Assembly (NCBI GenBank): GCA_013398955.1
Contig: VWPU01009582.1
Span: forward strand, 62,001 to 126,000
Length of the DNA: 64,000 nt
Direction: 5' to 3'
Source: Callaeas wilsoni
Lineage: Eukaryota > Chordata > Aves > Passeriformes > Callaeidae
Within the stretch, counting starts at the first letter, position 1; every line of letters starts with the position of its first letter. A program made the translations under genes and the position numbers. Positions 1 to 13,100 of the stretch are shown here, piece after piece. The notes under the pieces were generated by a model that was given only the letters and a program-made list of their open reading frames with translations, did not search any database and had not been told where the DNA came from.

Positions 1-21
1 ACGGCATTTAGACACTTCCCT

Positions 22-71
22 CAAACAAACAAACAAACAAACAAACAAACAAAAAAAAAAAAAAAAAAACA

Positions 72-145
<74 letters not shown>

Positions 146-160
146 AAAGAAAAGACAGCA
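22..160. repeat. (CAAA)n followed by a 71-base poly-A tract
   Basis: About seven CAAA units run from 22 to about 51. An A run follows to 69, is broken by C at 70 and 72, and continues as an uninterrupted run of 71 A from 73 to 143. The tract ends in a few AAAAG units. No coding sequence or retroelement body is visible on its right side, so I cannot call it the tail of a retrocopy. The left side is cut by the window edge. The exact length of such a run is often unreliable in an assembly. Confidence 0.95.
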
Positions 161-2300
161 ATTACCCATATTCCAGAAGGATTTCACCAGGGCAGAAATC
201 TGAAATCAGCAGCTCAGATGCTCTTTGTCCATCAACATGTGGAGCTGTTGTAGTAGTTAAGCTTTCTGTTACCTGTCCTGCTCTGCTGTCACTTCAGCTT
301 CAGGAGCTTCCTAAGCTTTTTCTGTAATACATCTTCTACCAGAAACAAGGAGAAACAAGAAAGCAGCTGCAGTTGAATCAAAAGGTTGAAAGTCATAACA
401 GCAATGCAGAATCTCTAATGCTGGTTCTCAATCCAAGGCATTCATTATCTTGCTCTGCAAAACAACATTTTTCCTATTCCTACCTACTGCTGTAACCATA
501 GACTTGTTTGCCATTCATTTAGTGCACAGTCTTTAGGAAAGGATGTTTATGAGATAATTCGTCTCTCTTCATATGCATAATAAAGAATAAATTAATAACT
601 ACATTAATAAAGCAGCTACATTATTGTAAGTTCTTTTCTTTAGTGCTAACATATATCATGAATGCCCCTCCACCCAAATTATAGCACAGAGCACAATTCT
701 TACTCATAACTCAGAACTTTCAATTATTTTTTCAATTTATAGCAACTTACCTTCTCTACCTACTACTATGTCCCCAACAATTCTACTGCCTCCAGACACC
801 AACAAGGAACAAAAAATGCATTACAACTTGAAGAAATCACATTGCTACTTCAAAATTTAAGCAAAGTATTAACAAAGTTATACGTATCAAGAAGTGGGAT
901 AGCACTATGTATTTCTTCTCAAATGATTGTGTAATTAGTCTTCATCAACCTCCAGACTTCCATACCAACAGCTGGGATTGCTTTCACTATTACTTCCTGG
1001 CAAGTACTGTGAATGATGACTACAGAAATTCTGTGACATTCAGAACTTTGACATGATGAAAATTAATCTTCATTTTAGGAACATGGGAGCAAGCAAATGT
1101 GAATGTTAATGTAATTAAAGGCTTGCCAGTTGGGGAATGTTGGGCACGAGGCTTGAACTTACGGCTAACGTCACTTTTTCACAGCTGTGATGCATGTGTT
1201 TAGAGAGAAGAGCGATGCGCTGAATTCTAAACCATTTAACATTTGCAAATAGGTGTCATGCTCACTCTCTGTAGCTGGGTGCAATTCCAAATGAAACCAC
1301 CAAACCCATGCCCATGTTGTACTCAGGATATTTTACCTGCCTTTGCTTCTACATGGTGCATGTCTTCTAGTCCCAGTGCTGGAGCTGAGGGCAAACCATA
1401 AAATCTGGAAACATATTCAGTTTTCCCCATTGTTCTCTATCTTGATCAGAAAATAGAGAATCAGAAATCAAAAGAGGATTTCCTCTTCCCAATTTTCTTT
1501 GCACATGGCCAGCATGCAAACATATTGCAGTAAAAGAAGACATTTCATATATATTAACCTAATTTCAAGCACAAGGAGTGTATTTCTTGTAAAAATTCTC
1601 TTAATGTAAGACTGTAACAACTAATATTATGCAACTGGGCTGAAGAAATCCAAAGAATGACATGATTCTTTCTATTTATCTACCAATATTTCTGCTTTGG
1701 CACAAGAAGACAGTACATGACTGTGTCATAGGATGTGAGGTATTCAAACACTGAAATACTTCGAAACACATGATTTGTGTTGAGAGCAAATTTATTTCCA
1801 TGGTAAGTGTTTCACAGTCATTTATTGCACACCCAACATACCAAACTTAGCCTTTGGACTGGCATCTGCCCCGAAGAACCAGCCATGTTACCTCCTTTTC
1901 ATTTTATTTCAGGCAGAAATGAATTCATTGGCAGCTGAAGATACCCAACATTCGTTTTCCAACTAGGAGAGGCCTAGTTCCAAAGCAAAAAACTGCTGTT
2001 GTCTTTCAAGGCCAAAGGCATGCTGTCCCTGGGGTTAAATGTGTAACTATACCAAATATTTCTCTTTTTTTCCCCCAACCCAACCTTATAAGACTATGAG
2101 GAGCAGAGTGGGTTAAAGCCCAAAGTGGAAATGCCATATCCACGTGCTCAGGAGGACCCCAGATATCCAGTAAGCTGTGTATTTAGATCATATTTCCCTG
2201 CCTTATAGGCAGGACCCTTCAAGTCTTCCCTCCCTATCATAGCTCTTCCCCTTGAGCTTTGGCAGAGAAAGAAAAGTGGATGAATCTTTTTCTTTGAGAC
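161..2300. other. No gene seen; AT-rich single-copy-looking DNA
   Basis: I find no open frame longer than about 60 codons, no splice-bounded conserved frame and no repeat family I recognise. The stretch is AT-rich with ordinary short A/T runs, for example a T run followed by a C run near 2067-2076. Six bases just before the LTR (TGAGAC, 2295-2300) are also found before the second LTR copy and may belong to that element. Confidence 0.6.
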
Positions 2301-2752
2301 TGATGCCTTGTAGAGGCTGGCCTGGAACAGAGGCTAGACAGAGTTAAAGGATAAAGGGTAGGTATTTACTGAAAGGCCTTCACAGGGTACACTTCGGGCA
2401 GTGCAGGAGTCTCGCAGAGACTACGCCCAAGATGGACGACAGTCACACGTTTTTGGGACAGATATAAGTTTTGTCCATTTGCATATCAGAGGTTAATTGT
2501 CTAATTACTGCTTGTCAGGCAGTGGAGTCCCATTATCTTAGTTTGCTCCCCCCCAACTCACTTTTGTTTACATGTCTCAGGGCCTGAGACAGCAAGGTCT
2601 TCTTGATTCTCAGGCCTAGAGGGGAATTGTTGTGTCTGACCAAAATGGGAAAAGCAGTTGATAACACTCTGTATGGAGTTCAGAGTTATACACTAAAGAA
2701 TTGCAGGATTACAAATATATGAAAATATAAAAGCTAAAATCCTAAGGCATCA
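2301..2752 (-). mobile_element. Solo LTR of an endogenous retrovirus, copy 1
   Basis: A 452-base block is repeated at 43609-44058 with about 28 differences by hand alignment. Its ends form a perfect 9-base inverted repeat, TGATGCCTT at the left and AAGGCATCA at the right, consistent with the TG...CA ends of retroviral LTRs. On the minus strand a TATA-like TTATAT lies near 2462-2467. A degenerate polyadenylation signal, AGTAAA (plus-strand TTTACT at 2365-2370), sits about 95 bases downstream, the order expected for U3-R-U5. No gag, pol or env remains are next to it, so it is a solo LTR left after recombination. No clear target-site duplication is visible. The assignment to a retroviral class is not possible from the LTR alone; a non-autonomous LTR element is an alternative. 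Confidence 0.8.
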
Positions 2753-5370
2753 GACTAAAAATGGGATGTGATTTCCCTCAGCCAGGAAAAAACAGAGAGG
2801 GCTATGGATGTCAGGCCCAGTCTAATTTTTCTGTTCCCTTCTTTACCTCAAGGAGGATTCCTCAAGTGGGGAAGTGCTTGCTGTCAGGTAGTCCGGGGCA
2901 AAAGTAGAGCACTCACACCCTGAAGGGGCTTTTGTTCTTGAGGGGCTTCAGCACTGGCTCTGCCCCTCAAACCCCTTGGTCCACTTCTGTAAGGAAAGGG
3001 AGTGCAAACATCACCTCTCCAGAGAGGAGGTGGAGGGGATAGGCAATCAGAAAGAGACTCCCACCACTCCTTGAGGCCAGCCTTGAGGACAGGAGAAAGA
3101 GCATCAAGGACAGCCTGGCCATCTGTTCAGTTCACTCGATAGGCACCAACATACTGCAGTGGGATGCGCCGAAATGAAAACACCCTTCATCTACTCTTCC
3201 AATGAGCTATGTTGTGGAATCTCTCATTTCTCCTCTGTTCGTCCTTTCCCAGGAAAATGCAGGAATGGACCTCATCTGCCGTGAAAGGCAGCTTACCCCC
3301 TGCTTAATGAATTTACCCTACTTGTAATGAGTTTCAGCATACTTTCATGGAAGGTTTACATGCACTTAGCTTGGTCCTTTTTTTTCCAGTTCATTAAACC
3401 AATAATGAAGATAAACCCCAAGTACTAGCACTGCTAGTGAGCTGATCATTGCTCAAGTGGAGCTCCCATTAAAGCCCAAACTAACTGTCTCAGGTAGACT
3501 TTCTAGTTGTGAAACTATCAGTTTAAGGATTTCACCATCTTAACACGTCCTGTTTCTTTCATGTACGTAATAAAAACGAATCTATTAATCTTCCATGTGC
3601 ATATCCCCAGAAAGAAATGAGCAGGAACATTTTATTTTGCAATCAGCATTTGTGGTGGATGAACACAATTAAGTACTGTCATATAAAATATCAGTGAAAG
3701 CTTAAGGGCGTAGAGTAAAACTACATGAATAAATAAAAAAGCCAGTGAATGAATCATAAAAACTTACATCTAAACCACAGAATTCGTCTTTAAGATAATA
3801 AATTAGGATTAACCTAAGCACATGCACATATTTGTGTGTGTGCATACCTATGTGCTCAACCTGCATTTCAAATCCCTTCAAAAACATTCATCTCCTTTTG
3901 AACCAGTGAGCACACATACGGTTGTGTGATATTATTCCAAGCAGCAAGAAAATGCAGGTAATCAAAACATTGTAGTAAAATATTTATAGAAATTAATTTA
4001 TAAATATACAAATTCTGCCCCATTTCCTGTTACAAAGGCTGTTCCACAAGACTCATTGTAAAATCTTACTTTCCATTATGTCTCACATGTCTGCTCCAGG
4101 CAAGCTCCAAGCTCTTCCTGCATCCTAGACAATCTTGGCAGAAAAAAATTAGTGATTTAGGTGAAGATGGGCCAAGCAGTAGACTTGCAGAAGAAGTCAA
4201 GACACAACAACTGCGGGGCTGCCTGGCCACAGAGGTGGGAGGAGAAGCTGAAATGGGTGGGGCAGGAGCATCAGGAGCCACTGTGTAAAGTTTCGGCAAG
4301 CAGGAAGGATATAATGAGAAGTAATTTGGAGGGATGAAATCCTAGGACAGAAACAATGACAGATATAGGAGAGATATTTGCTGTTGAACAAGAGCATCAG
4401 GAGGTAGACAGGAAACGGGGACAGATGTCCTTGAACCAAGACAAGAGCGGGGTAGAGCATAGTGATCAGATGAAGATTGGATGGGATTCACCACCAAGCA
4501 AATACGTGGATAAAAAGCAAATAATGAGACTTGTAAAAGATTTCTGTAGATAGATCTGAAGAAAGAAGACATATTATAAAGTGGTGGTGGTAAAGCAAAA
4601 AAAGAGAAAACATATCTCTACATGCAAATTTATTTAGTGTTCGTTGCACATTTTTAGGAAGGGTGGGATTAATTTTTCATTTCTATTGAACATTTGGATT
4701 AACTTCTTTTTTCTCTTTTTTAAGTATTTTGGTGCATAGAATTTATCCTCTGCACACTGCCACAAACACATGTACCTACATCACAAAGAAATGAACTGCT
4801 GAAAGATAAAAAGTACTAGCTAAAAAAGTGTTAATGAATTCCTCAGGGCTTTGAGAAGTGATGAGTAACAACCACCGAAACAAATATATTTGCTGAAGAA
4901 TATTTTTAAACTGACTTGTTCACTGAAGACTTTTCCCAGACATATTTATTATAAAATACTGTGAAGTGGTTTGTCTGGATTTTGAAGAAGAATAGCCTGG
5001 AAGCTAAGTCATAACCAAGTCTGTGTTAAAAAAAAAGATGAAAAATGTGCAAATAGACCATATTAAAACTTGCTTATTACATTTTAGTGTTCTCAAAATG
5101 TTGTTTACTGTATATTTTATCTTTCCTGATGGTAGATCCACATTTCATTTTTCCTATCTGTCAAAATTATTTCACTTACAGTATTTGTAGCTTAAACACT
5201 TTCTCAGTGGCAGCAATTGTATTTCTCTGCTGTCTCATCACCTGCTCCCATTCAGGTATAAGTTTTAGCTGTGGCAATATAAAGCTAAATGTGCTTGAAT
5301 ATTGTTTCACAAGATGCATGGAGGCTTTAGATTTCATTAAAAGTTTATTTGTTCTGCTGAATAGATGTAC
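2753..5370. other. No gene seen
   Basis: Only short, overlapping open frames (up to about 87 codons near 4066-4572 on the minus strand) are present. Several overlap each other in different frames over the same bases, which argues against any being a real exon. I recognise no repeat family. Confidence 0.55.
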
Positions 5371-5410
5371 TATTTTAGCAGTGTGAGAATTATTTCAGCA
5401 GTATGAGAAT
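5371..5410. repeat. 20-base imperfect tandem duplication
   Basis: Bases 5371-5390 and 5391-5410 are 18 of 20 identical (core 'AGCAGTGTGAGAAT' against 'AGCAGTATGAGAAT'). It looks like a local slippage duplication that has since picked up two substitutions. Confidence 0.85.
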
Positions 5411-8400
5411 AAAATTTAAATAACCAAAAATCAGTATAAGGTCTGCTAACAGTATTTTGCTCATGAAGAATGGATTTGAAATTAGCTACTCAGAATAACT
5501 ATTTACTTTCTTTTTAACAGTCGAAGAATGCTTAAATTTTAAAGTCTATGGCTTTTATTCAATTAAATAAAGAGTAGTATGTCTATAAACAAAAAAGATA
5601 CCGATTCTTGAGTTGAACAACAAACCAAAAGTTCTTGTTCAAGTTCTAGCAGTGCAGGAAATGGAAGCAAATATGTTTTACATTTTATGCTATACACAGC
5701 AGAAGAAGGCAATTTTTTCCTAGCTAAGAAGCGAATCTGCTTATTCCTGGTTGAAACATGCACACATACCTCACATGTACAATAGTGGCAAATGTCACGG
5801 TTTAATACTTAATAATCCTATAATCAAACTGTTTTTATACAACCTGTAAATGGCACCAATTTATCACTCATTACATTTTTATCTGATACCCAGCGCTGGG
5901 GGTTTATTTCAATACTAGTTGATGATGAGATGATGTCTACCATTCTGCTGCAGATTGGTAGACATAATTTGGGTCAACCTTTAATGGCTGACAGAGATCA
6001 GCAGTCTGATACTTGAGAGATTTTGATACTGAACATAGAAGCAAAATTCGACCAAACTCTCCTCAAGTGAGGAGGAAACTTTATGACTCTTATCTGGTTA
6101 TCATCTTTCAGAACAAATCATCAACATGTGATGGAATAAGATTTGGAACAGAAAAAACAAACATGAGAACATCACTTTTTTCCTAGTTTTTAGTGCTGGT
6201 TAGTCCTTTGCAAACTTTTCTCTCATTAAGGTCTTGTATGTGGAAGTGTCTTCCCTGGAGTACGTCTGCTGGAAGTGTTCCCTACACCAGTGGATAATAT
6301 GAGCAGGAAAAGAAGTGGAAACGGCGCCTGTCCTGCCAGTGCACAGCAAGATTAAGAGTTCCCTGGATGAAGCATTCTTCTTGAAGACCCGAAATTTTTC
6401 CAAGTGTTGCATTTTTTGACAAGAAAATATGAAATCTTACCATCTGTCAAAGTCAGTTGTGAAATTCTGCAGCTCTGATTGGCCCAACACTGACTCGTTC
6501 AACCTTGCAGTAATATCACCTGAAACAAGAGCTCCACAGAAATCATAAAGGCTTTGGGATACAATGCTACGCTCCCCCACAAATATCATTAAAGCCAAAG
6601 GTGTGTGCATCTCATCTCATTTCAGTAAATCCTCAAGATCAGACCTTGTGGTGGAAGTATGGAAATGATCTAGAAATAAGCTTTTGGTTTGGTCTCCTCT
6701 CCACCACTGCTTCTTCCCTGAGGGAGTTCTCTGTTGCTCAGTTACCTTTGTTTTTTTTCACTAGCAGGCAAGTGTATGCAAAATCCAGTCCAAGCAAGAT
6801 GGGATATTCGGACTGACTAAATATTTGCAAATAGACTGCAGAAGAAGCAGAAGAATTGCCCCACACTTCCCCCTCAGATGTGATTTTGCCCCGCAAGGTG
6901 TGGCAAAATCTCACCTGAAACCACAATTACAGCACAGAAAACACTGAGTCCCTGATAAAGTGTACTTCAAGTTTCCAGGAAGCTGAGGACAAAACCGTAG
7001 CTCCTGAGATGATGCACGCTATTGCTGAGCATACACTCAGAAAGGAGGCACCAAACAGAGAAGGGGATTACATGGTGCAACATGGAGCTTGCACTGAACA
7101 CAGATGTCTGAAACAAACTGCTCTGGAGGACCTACATCCACCTCTCTACAGATAAAATTTGATGGAGAAATTGTATTCCCACCAAGGATCGCAGATGGGG
7201 CAAAATACAGATGTACTTGTATAATTTTAAGAAGGATCTGACAATTATTAATAGTTAGTCTTTAGATAGTACTTTACATTTACAAATCTCAGTACAAACT
7301 GTATTTAATTAATGATAAGTCTTTAAATACACTGGAGTTGAACTAATGCAGCTTAGAATGAGTGATGCATGAAGACAGAAGAATCGTTAACCTTAATGAA
7401 TCATATTTGGGAGAGTGGATGGAATAAGTATTGGAAATAAACACGGAAAGTGTGTGACAGGCTGGTAAGATAAAAAATTAGTCACCTAACACAACCTGTT
7501 TTGTAGTATTCCAGCTCCTGACTGTTTTCCTGGCAGCTTGATAGCCATGGGGTGAGTTGAGGTTGCAGTGTGCACTGATAAGAAGATACACAGTGCTTGC
7601 TCATGATGACACAGGCACTGGTTTTCTCTGTGTGCTACCAGTACTGCTAGGGCACTTACTGATTCCTGAGGGTTTTTGCAGATGCAGAATCAAGTCTGTG
7701 AGTAACCATTAAATCACTGTTACTTTCAGGCTTTTGGAAAGGGACATAATGTAGCACTACAAATTAATGTGTATAATTTTAACATCGGTAATGTCAACAT
7801 GAGCAGAAGCTAAAAGAAAGACCTGAATGAAGACCATCACCTGTTTGAGCAAATAACCATGATGATTTTGTGGTATAAAATTACTTGAGATTAAACAGTT
7901 GCCTCCCCAGTCAGGCTGAGAATGATTCTCCTCTGAGTAGAACAGCACTTCAAAAGCTTTGACCATCCATTAGTTACAGGCACTGCATCCTCATAAAAAC
8001 CCTGCAATTCACTGGCTCTGTGCCTGGCCCTGTATTGCTTTTCAGAAATACCAGACACTATCTCAATCTAATATATTTACAATTGCATTTTGAATATATC
8101 TAGAGTGACTGGCAGACAGATCAATTTTTTTGATAAAAGTGACTTTTCTATATTAAAAAAAAAAAATCTGTCTAAGCAGTCTGCATTTAAATTTTCCCAT
8201 AATATATTGCTGTTAAACTTTCTGTGTCCACTTCAGTGTTTATAACACCATTATTCCATGACCAGATAAGCACCCTTCATTTTCCATTAAATTTTTCTCA
8301 TCCTCAGCCCTTGAATTGAGGGAAATGGCAGGCACATCTGATTCAGAGGTTGCTAGCAGAGGCTGCAGCTGAGTATCAAGTCACATGAGCACTGATTACC

Positions 8401-9966
8401 CAACCTTGCACCCACTGGTGCCTGAAGGGCTCCTCCCAGCCTTGCTGCTTAAGCTTCCTTATCTCTACTGAGGCAAAAGCTGGGTTTGACTGACATCTGT
8501 TACCGAATCCAGAGTTGTTGCGACAACGTGAAAGTCCCCAGGTTGTAAAAAAGCCCCTTTCCCAACCGCACAGTTGCTGTTATTTAACTGCACAAAAAGC
8601 CATGGCCTACACCAGGACAGCAAAAGGTCCAGGTATAGTCACAGTGAATGCTCTGGTTAGACATTCCCGTGTTTCAAACTTATGTGCTATTGCTAATGAT
8701 ATCATAAAGCATCTTCATATTATTCTCATTTCCTAAAGTGATCTGCCACATTAAACAAATGTTTGTTCTTTCAGTCATGTAAGAGATACAGAGGCTTTGC
8801 TCCTGTGTGCTCACACAGATTAACTCCACCCTGCAGAAGCAAACAAGAAGAGGACACAGCTCTTGCTGTAAGTATAGGTAGCCTGGTAGCTATGGTAGCA
8901 AGACTTTGCTAGAGTGAGCCCTGTTTTGGAAATAACAGTGCACAGGTTACATGAAGTAAAATAAACACAGATTTGTTTACTAGTAAGCTGCTGTGATAAA
9001 TAGAAATGAAAAGGATTAGGCATTCCTTTAGGAAACGTGTCTCTTCTTCACATAAATTACACTGACAGTAGCTTATTAATGCTGTGTCAGCTTTCGTTTA
9101 CAGTTTTCAGAGAAAAAAAAAGAATTGCTACAACAGAATGTGAATATAGACATTTATTTGTTTGCTTGGTACATGTTTCAGTGGTTATTTAAATAAACAA
9201 ATGAAGATACCCTTACCATTATGAGATAAAGCAGAAGAACTGAACTAAAATTATAACAGAAAACTGTCAAAGCTTCACATTTGGTGCTTGGGGAATGCAT
9301 AATACATGTAAGATTTTCTTTGCAGAATCAAAAAGTCATCTTACTCGGTTCACCTTCACTCTCATTTTCCCTGGTGAAGTTTCAGCTTAAGTTTTTTGAA
9401 GGAAGATGAAGAGCTCTAGATCCTTGAGAAGCCACGCTTCTTGTTCTCTTGCTCAGCTATAAAAATCATCATAATATGTTTATATTATAAAGATATAGAA
9501 AAATCTGTTTTGGTCCCCTCTAAGACGTGTGTTCCATAGCTCCAGGGAAACACACATAACCCCCTGCCCTAACACAGCAGGAAAGGCCTGTACTAAGGTT
9601 GTGCTCTAGCATGTGCACTCCTGCCAATGTGAGCAAGAAACACAGAGGAAACTGCCTGGGTTTTAAAAATAAAACAACAGCAATCTGGTTTTTTTAAGAC
9701 ACTGAGATACTGAGGGGAGGGCTAAAGAAATGGGTTATGTTTAAAGTAAAGAAGAAACTTAATGCTTGATCAGATCTCTGTTGTAGTATATGTGCAAAAC
9801 TCTGGTCTTGCTTAATTTCATGTGTAGCTATATCAGCAGTTCCATCAGGACCCTAAGAGCATAGTGGAAAAAGTTGGTGTGCAAGTGTGTTACACCGTAA
9901 AAACCTCCTCTCCAGTCATTTTTCTGTTCAGTTGATTAATTCTTATCAAAGTTCCTCAACTTTTAT
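5411..9966. other. No gene seen
   Basis: This AT-rich stretch has only short open frames (60-73 codons) and no recognisable protein similarity. There are short A runs near 8155-8166 and 9114-9121. I see no repeat family I can name. Confidence 0.55.
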
Positions 9967-10116
9967 TTTCTCTCTCAGGAGTTGGTTAGAGCATGGTGCT
10001 AGTAATGCCAGTGTTGTGGGTTTGATCCCCATATGAACCATTCACTCCAGAACTGGATTTGATGATCCTTGTGGTTCTCTTCCAGCTCAGAATAAATATT
10101 CTGTGATTCTGTGATC
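9967..10116 (+). mobile_element. tRNA-Ile-derived SINE with CR1 tail (TguSINE1-like)
   Basis: The first about 75 bases match a tRNA-Ile in order: a damaged D-arm/A-box region, 'TTGGTTAGAGC', an anticodon arm 'GGTGCTAGTAATGCC' (the AAT anticodon now reads AGT), and a B-box 'GGGTTTGATCCCC' at 10018-10030. Next come a short linker and a stretch typical of CR1 3' ends ('GATGATCCTTGTGG', 'CTTCCAGCTCAGAA'), ending in 'ATTCTGTGATTCTGTGAT'. A tRNA-Ile head joined to a CR1 tail is the plan described for TguSINE1 in passerine birds, where RNA polymerase III transcribes the head and the tail lets CR1 machinery copy it. This copy has substitutions and an extra GA in the D-arm region, so it is an old insertion and not a functional tRNA gene. 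Confidence 0.85.
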
Positions 10117-13100
10117 CTGCCTCAGTCCAGATGGGAATACTGGGGATCTCAGTACTTCACTCACTAAATTGGGATCTTCAAACTGAAAATGCAGTAATTT
10201 TATAGCAGCCTGCCCTGCCTGGGATATTAATAATGCATTGTTTGTGAGGGTTAGGATGTGGTGCTTTGTCATGGAACAAACTCTAAAAATATACATACCA
10301 GTAATAAAACCACTCTGGCTGGCTGGGACGTGCTACTGAGGTTTACTGTCAGAGGTACAGGGAGAAGCTGCTGGGTCCAAAATCCATCACCCTGAGTTGT
10401 CCCTGGCATGTTTCCCCCAATGCTCCCGGCACCACGGTGAGTCAGCCGCCGCTCCTCAATTGCCAAACCTACGTCAGCTGCCTGGGGTTAGTCAGAGAGG
10501 GACGGGGAGACGTCTGTCCCTCCCCACACAACTATCATCAAAAAGGCTGTGGCCCTGAATACAGAGTGGTGCTGCAGTGGAGAGGTGGCCAGGCCCTCAG
10601 GAGACTCCAGGAGATGATGGTCCACAGCTTCACAGGGCCTGCTTGTTCTTAATTGCCACCGTCCTGTCTCCTGCCTGTGTCACAGGGTGTCATGGTGACA
10701 GGACAGGGTCAGAGATTTGGGTGTGCCATCAGAGGCGAAGAAGGCATCATTCTTTGTCCAGGAATAGGCTCGTGTCCCAGGGTCTGAGGTTCTGTGAAAC
10801 CTTTGTGTTGTCCTGTCTGGCATGGCAGGGTGCACCTCCACCCCAGCAGGGCAGAGCACATTGTGCCCACCGCCCTAAATGACTCACAAGCTGGCACCTC
10901 TGCTACCCAGGAGATTCAGGATGATGCTGCAGAGACTAGGGGGATTCACACTCAAATCTCTGGAAATCCAATGGGCCTCAGTTTTCTAAAGAAGTGACCT
11001 TTCTCTAGAAACCCCCTTATTATACTGGTGAATACTCAGATACCTTTTAGAAAGGCTGTGAAAAGCAATGGAGGAGGGTGTGTGTTCACACACGTATACT
11101 AATAATGTAAAACAGATGTTCAAAACCCATTATTTGGTCTCATGCAAGCATTTATAATATTCCCCTAGAAACAGGCAACCTTTTCTTCTTTGGCAATTAA
11201 ATGCATGTTTGGCCACATTCCTATACATTGATAGCATCTATTATTCGTCACATAAACAACTGGGTTAAAGAAATAAATGGAATTAAATAGGAAATTTTTT
11301 CTCCTTTTTCTCATATTACTTGTCACATGCAGCAAGGAAATGTCGCAAAATCCTGTGTATGTTGCTGGTGTTGTATAATGTTTAGAGTTTTGAGAGCCTT
11401 GTTATTTTAAGCATATACAGACATAAAATAACAATATAGTGATACTGAATATTTACCATTACTGTAGATGGTTTTATTTATGGAAATCCAGCTGCCTAAT
11501 TTCTATTTTACTCATATTTGGGTGGATGTTCTGTCATAGATTTAAAAAAAAATGACCTGATCATACATCAAGAAGATGGGTTCGGTTCTTCCAGGTCTGG
11601 ATTGACATTTATTACTTATGGGAAATAAAGCATGGATTGTCAACAAAAGTTTTCTTGCCTTAAGTTGCCACATGTATCCACAGCATATGGAAAAAGAGAA
11701 AGAAAGGGATAATTAAAGAGCACATGTCAGAAGGTGAAAAAATATTAATCTAGCTAGAACCTCAGAAAAATCCAGTAATTTCAAAGTATAAATCTTGACG
11801 AGTCAGATCCCTTCAATGCTAACGCAACATCATCAATGACAACTGTGTCCTGAGTGGAGTCATAAAGGGGAATGCCCATAGAAGAATACTTGTATTCTCT
11901 TTTTAGACACAGAACAATATGGTCATCAGGCAATAATCAGCCTGACAGTAATCACTCCAGCTACACGAGAGGACTTTTCACAGTGCAATATGAAAAAGGC
12001 TTCCTTTTGATACTCAGTATTTAGCCTTGCCGTTGTCAGGGTGACTGGAAAAGAGCTGTGCATAGAGAGGGATAAAAGAAAAGAAAAATGGTAAAACTTT
12101 TTTTGAAGAAAAAAAGTCAGTTTTACAGAAAAAAAATGCTGGTTTGAAATCATACCAATCATGAAAAAAATTACTAGAACTACTTGAAATAAAATGAAGT
12201 GTTTGATTTTATCTGGTCATGAAACAGCACAAAATTTAGGGCAAAGCTGAAGTCCGACGTGACAAAATTTTTACAGAATGGTTTTCTTTATTTCAGTCAG
12301 CTTTAAATGAGAGAGAAAAGAAAATTACTTGAATGAAGGAAATGAGGGAAAATAACATGTAATGACATTTTTGAGTGACCTATCAGCTGGGCTGCTCCTC
12401 AGATCTCATCGCTCCTAGTCTGTAGGATTTCACTCTGTGACCAGCATGGGCAGGCCCTGCACAGCAAGTTTCACAGGTATCCAGCTGCAAACCAGGTGCT
12501 ACTGTGGTGCTGCCTCACTGCTGGGTGTCCTACCCTATTGCTGACCTAGTGCAAGATGACACACTCGAAAAGCTGTAATGGACCTGCACCTTCGCAGAGA
12601 GGCATTTCCGTGGCTTCAGTTACTAACTTAGACCAAAGACATTGTGTTTAAGGCCCAGCACTGTGGCACATGGATTTGAATGACTCATGTATGTGAGTAG
12701 GACCTTGTTTTATCCCTCAGCAGTGGTGAGGGGGAAGAGAAACAGCCTCGCTTTTTCCCATTCATGTTTTAAAAACCTAAGATATGATATAATAGACCTC
12801 CTAGAATTAGGTAATAAATAAAAGGATAGAACTAATTTGTACATTAAAAAAAAAAAAAGCTTTCAAAGTTAAATGCTAAACCTTAGCTGTGCTAACACTG
12901 AAATCAACAAAGCAATTTAAAAGTATTCCACTTCCCTACCTCACTTCTGTGTACCAGCTTGCTGATTTGTCTCTATCATGTCTCATGTGTTTTTTCAAAG
13001 AACTCTGCTCCAGGACAGACCAGTCTGTCGAGCTGCTGCTTTTAAAATACAGCTTTTAATTTGTGATAAAAAACAGTTTGTGGGAAACCAGCAAAGCAAG

